Shown piece after piece: positions 49,886-57,254 of a stretch of 64,000 bases of DNA. The stretch comes from Azoarcus sp. (GTDB lineage Bacteria; Pseudomonadota; Gammaproteobacteria; Burkholderiales; Rhodocyclaceae): positions 1 through 64,000 of the forward strand of contig JAUSOD010000095.1 of NCBI GenBank assembly GCA_030656215.1, given 5' to 3'. Made by a program: the position numbers and the translations under genes. The notes beneath the pieces are model-generated. The model saw only the letters and a program-made list of their open reading frames with translations, was not told where the DNA came from and made no database searches. Every line of letters begins with the position of its first letter. The first letter of the stretch is position 1.

Positions 49886-51445
49886 CTAGGGAGGCTGTTC
49901 GCCGCGGTGAAGGCCGGCGCGCATCGCGGCTGAAGCCGCGTTGCCGGATACCGTGGAACTGCGGTTTTCCGGGCTGCGCAGGGCGCCTGGAAAGTACATT
50001 GCGGTCAGACTTTTCGAATGCACCGGCGAGTCGGCATCGGAGCTGCCATAGCGGCGCCAGTCGCGCACCCACAGGATGTCGTCTGTCACCTCGAGCAGGC
50101 CGACGGTTTCGCGGTCGCCGATCAGGATGCCCTGCACCCGCAAACCCAGTTCGGCCTTGGTCCGTTCCAGTCGCTCGACCACTTCCCGGGTGGCGCCGAA
50201 CTCGCCGTCGGAGGCCAGCAGCAGGTCGGCCAGTTGCCAGCGCGTGTCCTCGAGTTTTTCGATCGCCTTCTCCAGCGGGCCACAGATATCGGTGCCGCCG
50301 CTGAATGTCTGGCCGAGGAAGCGGATCAGATGTTCGATGCCATCGGCGTCGACGCCCAGTTCCATGTCCACGACTTCGTCGGGGCCGCCGAATGCAAACA
50401 CATGGCACGGCCGGCGCTGGGCGTGGGCGGTGCGCACCGCTTCGAGCACGGTGGCCTTGGCCACGGCCTCGGCACCACCCTGCATCGAGCCGGAGGTGTC
50501 CACGCAGATCAGCATCGGTCCCATCTCCAGGCGCTTGTCCGGCACTGGCCGGGGTTGCGGGCGCCATACCGGGGATTGGTGCAGATGTACTTCCTTCATC
50601 CGGTCGTCATCTTCGTAGCCGAGCAGGGTGCGTTCCGCGCGGCGGGCGTGCCACACCAGGCGCAGACGGGGATGGCCGAGGAGCATGGCCTCGGCCGGCA
50701 GCATGCGGGCGATGCGGTCGGAGCGCTTGATCCCGCGCGTCTCACCGGGCATGTCTGGCACGTGCACGGTGCGCGCCTCCGGGCGTTGCGCAACGGCTTG
50801 CTCCATGACCTGCGCCTGACTTCGGCTCGCTTCGTCGGGATCTTCCGTCTGGCGGCTACGGCCGAGCCCGCGGATCAGCCGGCCCAGTTCGGGCAGGCGC
50901 TCGAGCAGGTGGCGGATGCGCACCACTTCTTGCCAGCCTTCGCTGCGCAGCAGGCCGCAGATCATGTCCCAGCGCGTGTTTTTGCTGCTCTCGGGAAGCA
51001 GGCCGAAGACCTCGATCAGCTCATCGATTTGACCGCAGCGCTCCTGCCAGTCGGCCGCGAATGCCTCCAGTGCCATGTTGCTTGCTTCGCCTTCGCTCGC
51101 CCCGCGATCGCGATAGTCGACGATGAGGTCGAGGTGAAACAGCACACTCATCAGCACCGTGACACTGAGTTCTTGCTGGGCAAGACAGTAGCCGGGCAAA
51201 CCCAGTTGGCTCATGGTGGCGGACAGCGCACCAGCCAGCGGCGGAGGCGGCCAGGGCCACTCGTCCAGCGGCGGGAGATTTCCACCAAGCAGGCTGTCGT
51301 ATAGCAGGGTCAGCCCGCGCAGACGCGGTTCGAGCTCGCCGTGCGCATTGGTCATGCCACCCAGCCACAGTTTTCGCGACAGTTCGTCGAGTGCGGCCAG
51401 CCGCTCCTCCCGTGCTTCGAACAGCAGCGAACCGGGGGAAGCCAT
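49886..51445 (-). CDS. VWA-domain protein, ViaA-like
   Basis: 519 residues. A helical N-terminal half is followed by a von Willebrand A domain (about 325-470) with the intact metal site DTSGSM, TFSGGTDI and LLASDGEF. ViaA-type proteins pair with RavA-type MoxR ATPases to mature or remodel metalloenzymes (E. coli RavA-ViaA acts on Fe-S and respiratory complexes). It starts two bases after the RavA-like stop, so coupling is near certain. The C terminus (after about 480) is unconserved. Confidence 0.88.
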   Translation of the reverse strand: MASPGSLLFEAREERLAALDELSRKLWLGGMTNAHGELEPRLRGLTLLYDSLLGGNLPPLDEWPWPPPPLAGALSATMSQLGLPGYCLAQQELSVTVLMSVLFHLDLIVDYRDRGASEGEASNMALEAFAADWQERCGQIDELIEVFGLLPESSKNTRWDMICGLLRSEGWQEVVRIRHLLERLPELGRLIRGLGRSRQTEDPDEASRSQAQVMEQAVAQRPEARTVHVPDMPGETRGIKRSDRIARMLPAEAMLLGHPRLRLVWHARRAERTLLGYEDDDRMKEVHLHQSPVWRPQPRPVPDKRLEMGPMLICVDTSGSMQGGAEAVAKATVLEAVRTAHAQRRPCHVFAFGGPDEVVDMELGVDADGIEHLIRFLGQTFSGGTDICGPLEKAIEKLEDTRWQLADLLLASDGEFGATREVVERLERTKAELGLRVQGILIGDRETVGLLEVTDDILWVRDWRRYGSSDADSPVHSKSLTAMYFPGALRSPENRSSTVSGNAASAAMRAGLHRGEQPP

Positions 51446-51447
51446 CC

Positions 51448-52875
51448 TTACTCGCCTTCGAGGCCGGGGTGGGACACCGGTTCCGGTACCTCGCCCTTGT
51501 CCTCGGCCGCGGGCAGGGGCGGCAGGCGACTGTAACCGTCACGCGCGGCCTCCGCACGCTGGCGCAGACTGGTCAGCACCGCGTCCACTGCGGCCAGGTT
51601 TGCATCGACCCCGGCGGCCAGTCCGGCATCGAGCCACAGGCTGCAGGCGCGGTACGCGGCGAGACTGTTGCGGTGGGCGCTCAGCTCCTCGGCATAGCCG
51701 TCGATGCGCACCAGCAGTTCATCGACCTGGCTGGTGCGGGCGGCAATGTGACCGGCGCCGTAACGGCGCTGGCGGTTGTAGCTCATGCGCAGCGCGCCGG
51801 CACCGCCCTTGGCGTCGCCGATTTCGCCGGCCAGTTCGCTGGCGGTGAAGCGCAGTCGACCGGATTCGTCGTAGTCGAGGTCGTTGGCTTTGTGCTCGGC
51901 GTCGAGCTGGGCTTCGAAGGCCTCGACCACCCGGGTCAGACGCGGTGGCGAAAGTGCGGCGCGTACGCCCAGGCGCGCCTGCAGCCAGTCGCCAACCGCG
52001 GCCTGGCGCGGTGCGTCGGGCGCGGTGCAGCAGGGCAACAGCAGCACATCCCACAAGGCTACGGCGTCGCGGCCTTCGCACGCGGCGGCCACGCGCAGCA
52101 ACCACACCGCCTTGACCCAGCGCCGATCGGATACATAAATTTGCTCTGTGGCGAAATGGGCGCGAAGCTCGCAAAGAACGGTGGCGACATCGGCGGGAAG
52201 CGAAACGCACGCCGCCATGTTGCTCAGGGTCGCAAGATCCTCGGCGTTCAGGCGCAGCTCGGCGGAGGGTGTTGCCCAGCCAGCCCGCGGGTCGGTTTCG
52301 AGCAAGCGGCCGAAGCCGGCGGCGCTCACCGGCTCGACCGGCACCCGCAGCAGGAAACGATCGAAGAACGCTTCCGCCACTTCGTCTTCCGGCACCTCGT
52401 TGGTGGCACCGATGGCACTGATCAGCGGACAGCGCTGACGACCGGAGCCATTGTCGAACTCGCGCTCGTTGAGCAGGGTCAGCAGTGCGTTGAGAATCGC
52501 GCTGTTGGCCTTGAACACTTCGTCGATGAAGGCAACCGCGGCATCGGGCAGGAAGCCGGCGGTATGGCGCTCGTAGCGATCCTCTTCCAGCGCCTTGATC
52601 GACAGCGGCCCGAACAGTTCTTCGGGCACCGAGAAGCGGGTCAGCAGGCGCTCGAAGTAGCGGGCGTTGGCGAACACGGCATGCAGGCGCCGGGCCAGTT
52701 CGCTCTTGGCGGTGCCGGGCGGGCCGATCAGCAGACTGTGCTCACCGGCCAGGGCCGCGAGCAGTATCAGGCGTACCACCCGGCGGCGCTCCACCAGTCC
52801 GCGCTCCAGGATATCGACCAGGAGCGATAGCCGGGCGTGAATGGCAGGTGGGGAGCGACGAGTGGCTTGATCCAT
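51448..52875 (-). CDS. MoxR-family AAA+ ATPase, RavA-like
   Basis: 475 residues. Walker A is IGPPGTAKSELARRLH, Walker B is AAVAFIDEVFKANSAILNAL, with sensor 1 in SAIGATNEVPEDE and an arginine-finger region in AFFDRFLLRVPVEP. Length and the charged middle domain fit RavA (about 500 in E. coli). It is expected to form a hexameric chaperone-like ATPase that uses the VWA protein as adaptor. First gene of the operon RavA - ViaA - DUF364; no lysine decarboxylase gene is nearby. Confidence 0.9.
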   Translation of the reverse strand: MDQATRRSPPAIHARLSLLVDILERGLVERRRVVRLILLAALAGEHSLLIGPPGTAKSELARRLHAVFANARYFERLLTRFSVPEELFGPLSIKALEEDRYERHTAGFLPDAAVAFIDEVFKANSAILNALLTLLNEREFDNGSGRQRCPLISAIGATNEVPEDEVAEAFFDRFLLRVPVEPVSAAGFGRLLETDPRAGWATPSAELRLNAEDLATLSNMAACVSLPADVATVLCELRAHFATEQIYVSDRRWVKAVWLLRVAAACEGRDAVALWDVLLLPCCTAPDAPRQAAVGDWLQARLGVRAALSPPRLTRVVEAFEAQLDAEHKANDLDYDESGRLRFTASELAGEIGDAKGGAGALRMSYNRQRRYGAGHIAARTSQVDELLVRIDGYAEELSAHRNSLAAYRACSLWLDAGLAAGVDANLAAVDAVLTSLRQRAEAARDGYSRLPPLPAAEDKGEVPEPVSHPGLEGE

Positions 52876-53017
52876 GGCGGCATCCTAGCACTCGGTCGGC
52901 ACCGAAACTTTGATCGGGCCTAAAAGGCGGCTGGCAGGCCGCATCTGAAACGGGAGATGCCCGCTCGCGCTGTCGATGGTGCTGCCGGAGCGAGGCGCGC
53001 GTGACTGCGGTGAACAG

Positions 53018-53047
53018 CATGACGGCGGCTCGATGGCCGCCGTCATG
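53018..53047 (-). terminator. 12-bp perfect hairpin downstream of the 85-residue protein gene
   Basis: CATGACGGCGGC (53018-53029) pairs exactly with GCCGCCGTCATG (53036-53047) around a 6-base loop, 13 bases beyond the stop of the minus-strand gene at 53060. There is no T-run, but position and stability fit a terminator. The rest of 52876-53059 holds no recognised feature beyond the RavA-like leader. Confidence 0.55.
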
Positions 53048-53059
53048 TCCGACAGTCTC

Positions 53060-53317
53060 CTAGGCCGCTCGCCGCCGATCGGCGAAATCGATTGTGACGA
53101 TACGCTTGCGCCGCTCCATCAGCGGGCGCGATGCGCTGACCGCGCCGCGCCACTGGCAGGCCTCTCCGTCGGTGTTGCCGTGGGCCTCCTGCCACGCGCG
53201 CGCGGCCTCGAGCTGCCGCTGCCAAGTGCTTGCCCAGGTCTCGAATGCTTCAAGCGGCGGAAGGTGCTCATCATCGAGATTTTCGGTAAAGCTGTGTTGT
53301 GTTGTCTTTGTCTGCAT
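53060..53317 (-). CDS. small protein, short paralogue of the 56391-56987 protein
   Basis: 85 residues, no known family. Residues about 20-58 (LPPLEAFETWASTWQRQLEA, ARAWQEAHGNTDGEACQWRG) match the N terminus of the 198-residue protein at 56391, and the last 20 (MERRKRIVTIDFADRRRAA) match its C terminus; the central 110 residues are missing. GAGGAG lies about 10 bases before the ATG. Its leader (CAACAAGACCGATGAGGAGA) and an upstream TTCTTGAAGAATAGG element are shared with the paralogue. Helical content and a basic end suggest a phasin-like or nucleoid/granule-associated protein, but that is speculation. Confidence 0.78.
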   Translation of the reverse strand: MQTKTTQHSFTENLDDEHLPPLEAFETWASTWQRQLEAARAWQEAHGNTDGEACQWRGAVSASRPLMERRKRIVTIDFADRRRAA

Positions 53318-53440
53318 TATCGTGTCTCCTCATCGGTCTTGTTGCTGGTCAATCCCATAGTGGATCATCCATGTGTCGATAAAGTTTCCGTCCGCTGATT
53401 TCGGTCTCCGACGGCATGCAGGGTGCATTGCTGGACATTC

Positions 53441-53455
53441 TTCTTGAAGAATAGG
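53441..53455 (-). promoter_or_regulatory. conserved upstream element TTCTTGAAGAATAGG (copy 1)
   Basis: These 15 bases, built on the palindrome TTCTT-G-AAGAA, stand 124 bases upstream of the 85-residue gene start. An identical copy stands 125 bases upstream of its paralogue (57112-57126). Equal sequence and spacing imply a shared promoter or operator. Confidence 0.55.
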
Positions 53456-53515
53456 TAATTCAAAGGCATTTTCCGAAGTATTCACCGAGTTGGAACAACT
53501 CAAGGAGGCGTGACG

Positions 53516-53887
53516 ATGGAGCACGAAAAAACCGTGGCCGAACCTGCCCGCGAGGAGCTCGATGCCATGCCCGGCCCGGTCGTGGTCGAATTCGGTACCA
53601 CATGGTGCGGCCACTGTCGCGCCGCGCAACCGCTGCTGGCGCCCGCGTTTGCCGGCCGTCCGGAAGTGCGCCGCATCAAGGTCGAGGATGGCCCGGGGCG
53701 CAAGCTGGGCCGCAGTTTCAAGGTGAAGCTCTGGCCCACACTGGTGTTTCTCGCCGATGGCGAAGAAGTGGCGCGTCTGGTGCGCCCGGGTGCTTCCGCC
53801 GAGATCGAGGATGCATTCGCAAGTTTGGCGGCTCGCTTGCCCGAGACCGATGCCCGGCTCGATCAGGGTGGTCGTCAGGTTTCGTAA
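53516..53887 (+). CDS. thioredoxin-family protein with CGHC active site
   Basis: 123 residues. Active site TTWCGHC (Cys31-Cys34; the CGHC of PDI-like, more oxidising thioredoxins), the conserved cis-Pro in KLWPTLVFLADGEE and a typical thioredoxin layout without signal peptide. AAGGAGG seven bases before the ATG selects 53516 over a GTG at 53510. It overlaps the convergent DUF1330 gene by 13 bases. A general or client-specific cytoplasmic disulfide reductase/isomerase. Confidence 0.92.
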   Translation: MEHEKTVAEPAREELDAMPGPVVVEFGTTWCGHCRAAQPLLAPAFAGRPEVRRIKVEDGPGRKLGRSFKVKLWPTLVFLADGEEVARLVRPGASAEIEDAFASLAARLPETDARLDQGGRQVS

Positions 53888-54162
53888 GCTACTAGAACCA
53901 GCTCCGCCGCTTCCTGGCGAAGGGGGACGAGCGCCTGGTAGGCTGACGACGCGAACCAGCCGTTTGCAGCGGCAAGGTCGGGGAAGCGGATCACGACGAT
54001 GTCGGGGTGCGGGTTCTCGCCCGCAAGAACAGCGGCCTGCTGACCGCGAAGCACCAGTTCGGCGCCCCAGGGCGCCAGGGTGGCGGGGACTCGATCACGA
54101 TACTCAGCCCACTTTCCGGGGTGCTTCACCGTGATCTGTCCGACCACGTAGGCAAAACTCAT
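53875..54162 (-). CDS. DUF1330 family protein
   Basis: 95 residues, a dimeric alpha/beta-barrel fold. AYVVGQITVKHPGKWAEYRD, VIRFPDLAAANGWFASSAYQ and ALVPLRQEAAELVLVAYE are the conserved DUF1330 pieces. Function is unknown; related folds include monooxygenases and stress proteins. AAGGAG is located nine bases upstream of the ATG. Confidence 0.92.
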   Translation of the reverse strand: MSFAYVVGQITVKHPGKWAEYRDRVPATLAPWGAELVLRGQQAAVLAGENPHPDIVVIRFPDLAAANGWFASSAYQALVPLRQEAAELVLVAYET

Positions 54163-54243
54163 GACTGCAAACTCCTTTGATGACAGCAGCGAGACCTGAC
54201 CGGCGAAAAATGTACTCCGCGCGTTCGATCTGCAGTTGCGATG

Positions 54244-54756
54244 TCAAGGCTCGACGTCGAACTCGAAGAGGCCGGTGATCTCGATAAATTCGATGCGCAG
54301 GCGCCACCGTCCGGTTTGCGGCAGCGTGGTAGAGGCGGAGTAGCTGCCCATGCCGTTATGGTTGTGGCCCAGCGGAATCGGCGGCATGTCGAGCCCGGGT
54401 CTGTCGAGCGAGAGCCCCAGGTAAAGGGAGCGTGGTGCGGGCTGGCCGTTGGGTCCGATCAGGTCGAAGCTGAAGTGCACCTGGCGCTCGGCACCTTGCG
54501 TCATGCGCCCGCGCACCTCCCACACGTTGGCCGTGCCCTTGAAAACCAGACCGCCTCGTTCCGCGCCCGGCGCCGGTGCGATCGGACCAACGGCATTGAG
54601 CCGCGCCTCGCTCTGGATAAAAAACACCATCGACACGAAGCCGATGATCAGCACCAGAAACACGCCACCAAACACCACAGCGACCCAACGTGCCCGCCGC
54701 ACTTCCGCCGTGGCTCCCGCGGGCTCGCGGATGCCCTGTGTATCGGGTCGGTTCAT
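54244..54756 (-). CDS. membrane-anchored protein, FixH-like layout
   Basis: 170 residues: a short cytoplasmic N terminus, one membrane helix (WVAVVFGGVFLVLIIGFVSM, about 24-43) and a periplasmic immunoglobulin-like beta domain (about 65-170; VHFSFDLIGPNGQPAPRSL, TTLPQTGRWRLRIEFIEITG). The architecture resembles FixH/YtkA-like proteins of cytochrome-oxidase assembly, but no other cco or fix gene is nearby, so I keep the function open. Confidence 0.7.
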   Translation of the reverse strand: MNRPDTQGIREPAGATAEVRRARWVAVVFGGVFLVLIIGFVSMVFFIQSEARLNAVGPIAPAPGAERGGLVFKGTANVWEVRGRMTQGAERQVHFSFDLIGPNGQPAPRSLYLGLSLDRPGLDMPPIPLGHNHNGMGSYSASTTLPQTGRWRLRIEFIEITGLFEFDVEP

Positions 54757-54909
54757 GCTTGCCTGTCCATGGACATGATCAGTTTTCTCCTCGTTGTGGG
54801 GGTGTGGGGCGTCGCCGCGCGAATGCCGTGTCCAGTTCGATATGCGGCAAAGCGGGGGCGAGCGTCCGGCGATCCGGGTATGTTTTCGTGACGCTGACGG
54901 CAGCGTGCA

Positions 54910-56178
54910 TCAGCGGGCAGGGTCGCTGTAGAAATAGATGACCTGGTGGCGTGGGGCGAGGTATTCCACCACTTCGGGCGCCACCGCATCGCGCCGCACC
55001 GCGCGCTCGATTTTCACCTCTGCGGCATCGACCAGGTCGACGATGTTAGCCTCGTTCTTGGGTACCGACGAATCGTAGATCAGCACACTGGGCTTGAGCA
55101 GTTCGGACCGATTCACCGCCACCACCAGCCCGATTGCGCCATTGGACAACTGCACTATCGAGCCGGGCGGAAAGACCCCCAGATTCTTGATGAAGCGCTG
55201 AAGGAGGGGCTCGTCCCACCACTTCGTCTCCTTGCGAAACATCTGCGACAGCGCTTCGGCGGGGGTCATGCCGGCGTTCTCGGCCGAGTTGCACAGGTTG
55301 TCGTAACGATTGGCGATGGCGACGATGCGTGCCTCGACGCTGACCCTCGCGCCGGGCAGCCCATCCGGAAAGCCGCTTCCGTCCACGTGCTCGTGATGGT
55401 GGCGAAGGATATCCAACGCCCCGGGCGACAGCACCGCCGTTTCGGTTCCGATCTGTTCGCCGTATACCGTGTGCAAACGGTAAAAGTCTTCTTCCACCCG
55501 GCTGCGCTGCGAGCCCTTCTTCAGCACCGGATCGGGAACGCGCAGCTTGCCCAGGTCGTGAAACAGCGCGCCCATGCCCAGGTCCTGCAAGGCCGCTTCG
55601 CCCAGCCCTTCGGATTTGCCCAGCATGAGCGCCAGGATCATGACGTTGAGCGCATGAAAGTAGGCGTTCTCGTCGCCCCGCTTCTGGCCGATGAGGTGGA
55701 GTACCACGTCCTGGTTGCCGATGAGCGCGGCCACGGTCTCTGCCACGACTTCCTGTGCCATCTCCGCGGCCTGTCGCGGCGAGGCGTGCAGGCGCTGCAT
55801 CAGGTTGCGGATGGCCCCGGCGGTCTTGCCGTAGGCCTTCTCGCACCGTGCGAGCTTCTCACGGGTGGCGCTGATCCGCTCGATGCGTTGCCGCCTGGCC
55901 TCCGTCTCGGCCACTTCCTCGGCGCTCGGTGCCGGTGGCGGCACCACGACGACGGGCGCAGCTTGGGCTGGCAGTGGGGCGGCGGTACTGCGCGACGGAT
56001 AGCACAGCACCTTGTCCATGCCCATGTCGCGCAGGGTCTGAATCTGCTTGTCGCTGGTGATGCGAAACTCGTTGAACAGGAAATTGTGATCCAGCCAGCG
56101 CCCGGCGAGCGAGATGAAAACGCCCGGGCGTAGCCGATCGACGGGAATCCAGACCCCCTGCCGTGGATCCACTGCCAT
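54910..56178 (-). CDS. HD-GYP-domain cyclic-di-GMP phosphodiesterase with DUF3391
   Basis: 422 residues. A DUF3391 N-terminal domain (about 5-60; GVWIPVDRLRPGVFISLAGR) is followed by a Pro/Ala linker, a helical region and an HD-GYP domain (about 150-350) with FHDLGKLRVPD and HHHEHVDGSGFPDG. The signature loop is GFP rather than GYP, a common and usually active variant. It would hydrolyse c-di-GMP to GMP, opposing the GGDEF protein at 4.4 kb. GAGGAC precedes the ATG at 56178. Confidence 0.93.
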   Translation of the reverse strand: MAVDPRQGVWIPVDRLRPGVFISLAGRWLDHNFLFNEFRITSDKQIQTLRDMGMDKVLCYPSRSTAAPLPAQAAPVVVVPPPAPSAEEVAETEARRQRIERISATREKLARCEKAYGKTAGAIRNLMQRLHASPRQAAEMAQEVVAETVAALIGNQDVVLHLIGQKRGDENAYFHALNVMILALMLGKSEGLGEAALQDLGMGALFHDLGKLRVPDPVLKKGSQRSRVEEDFYRLHTVYGEQIGTETAVLSPGALDILRHHHEHVDGSGFPDGLPGARVSVEARIVAIANRYDNLCNSAENAGMTPAEALSQMFRKETKWWDEPLLQRFIKNLGVFPPGSIVQLSNGAIGLVVAVNRSELLKPSVLIYDSSVPKNEANIVDLVDAAEVKIERAVRRDAVAPEVVEYLAPRHQVIYFYSDPAR

Positions 56179-56298
56179 TGTTGTCCTCAGTCCGGGAAGA
56201 CGCCGAACGATATAAACGCAAAGAAAGAGCCGGAAGCCATCCATGGAACGGATTTTCCGGCCCTGTCGCGAAACGCCCGCCTGTGTCCTTGTTGGTGC

Positions 56299-56318
56299 CG
56301 ATCCGACCTGGGTCGGAT
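56299..56318. promoter_or_regulatory. 9-bp inverted repeat GATCCGACC-TG-GGTCGGATC
   Basis: A perfect 9-2-9 palindrome lies in the 212-base gap between the 198-residue protein gene and the downstream HD-GYP gene (both minus strand). It is either an operator or leader of the HD-GYP gene (about 120 bases before its ATG) or a terminator of the upstream gene. No T-run follows on the minus strand. Confidence 0.4.
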
Positions 56319-56390
56319 CGATGTCGCACGGATTTCGCAAAATGATAGCAGATGCGCCTGAGCACACGGCGTGACGCGGCGCGCCTTCAG

Positions 56391-56987
56391 TCAACCGGTC
56401 CGGCGCCGGTCGGCAAAATCGACCTCGATCACGCACTGGCGCCGTTCCACCATGGGCGCTGGCGCATGGGTGGCGCGTTGGCTGGTGTCGGCTTCCTGGC
56501 CATGCGGGTCATAGCCGGTCAATGCACTCATGCCGGACTGTGCCGCGCTTACCAGGTCGAACCAGGCCCGGGTGAGCTCGGTGAGCTTGTGTGCATTGTG
56601 TTCGTCGAGGTGGTGCTCAGGCGAAGCCACCGGCTTGCCAGCGGCGTCACCATCGGCCCGCCCCTGCGTGCGTCGTGCCATTCCGGCAATCGCGATGTTG
56701 GACATGTCGTTGGCGATCTGCCACAGCCGTTCGCGCAGCGCCACGTTGAGGGTGTTGGCGCGGACCAGGGTCTGCATCGTGAGCGCTGGCTTGCGGTGGA
56801 TGGCTGGTGGACTCGCGTCACGCCATTGCGCCGCTTCGCCGTCGATGTTGGCGCCTGCCTCCTGCCACGCGCGTGCAGCATCGAGCTGACGTGCCCACGT
56901 CGGACCCCATGTCCCGTGCTCTTCGAGTGGAGGAAGGAACTCGCTGTCGGAATAGTCCATCGAGTGGCGTGAAGTTGTCGTTCGCAT
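56391..56987 (-). CDS. unknown helical protein, long paralogue of the 53060-53317 protein
   Basis: 198 residues, no signal or membrane segment. N terminus FLPPLEEHGTWGPTWARQLD and ARAWQEAGANIDGEAAQWRD; a central helical region (LVRANTLNVALRERLWQIAN, LTELTRAWFDLVSAAQSGMS) that recalls phasins or granule-associated proteins; C terminus VERRQCVIEVDFADRRRTG. Ends and leader match the 85-residue paralogue 3 kb away. GACGAGGAGACC precedes the ATG. PHA-granule association is only a guess from helix content and Trp/Ala/Leu pattern. Confidence 0.8.
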   Translation of the reverse strand: MRTTTSRHSMDYSDSEFLPPLEEHGTWGPTWARQLDAARAWQEAGANIDGEAAQWRDASPPAIHRKPALTMQTLVRANTLNVALRERLWQIANDMSNIAIAGMARRTQGRADGDAAGKPVASPEHHLDEHNAHKLTELTRAWFDLVSAAQSGMSALTGYDPHGQEADTSQRATHAPAPMVERRQCVIEVDFADRRRTG

Positions 56988-57111
56988 GATGTGGTCTCCT
57001 CGTCAGTCTTGTTGTGAGTCGATGGTGCACGCAGTTCGCATGGGTTCGCCGCAATCTGCCGTCCTTGACCGCCATTTTTCGACGGTATGGCGCAAGTTCG
57101 TGTGACCATCG

Positions 57112-57126
57112 TTCTTGAAGAATAGG
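57112..57126 (-). promoter_or_regulatory. conserved upstream element TTCTTGAAGAATAGG (copy 2)
   Basis: Identical to 53441-53455 and 125 bases upstream of the paralogous gene start at 56987. Between element and start both copies also share a ribosome-site leader, CAACAAGAC(C/T)GA(T/C)GAGGAGA. The remaining 57127-57254 holds nothing recognised. Confidence 0.55.
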
Positions 57127-57254
57127 AGATCCGGCAGCACTTTTTCAGCTGACATCGGCGTGCCGTCGTCACCGCACTGTCACGGCCATCTTCCGCGCGG
57201 CGTGAAAGTGGATACTGAACGCCCGATTGAACGCCCGACTTGGCGCTCGCGCCA

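Noticed and set aside
57112-57126. Conserved 15-mer considered as part of a sigma-54 promoter
   Set aside because: No TGGCAC-N5-TTGC element with correct spacing is present near either copy.
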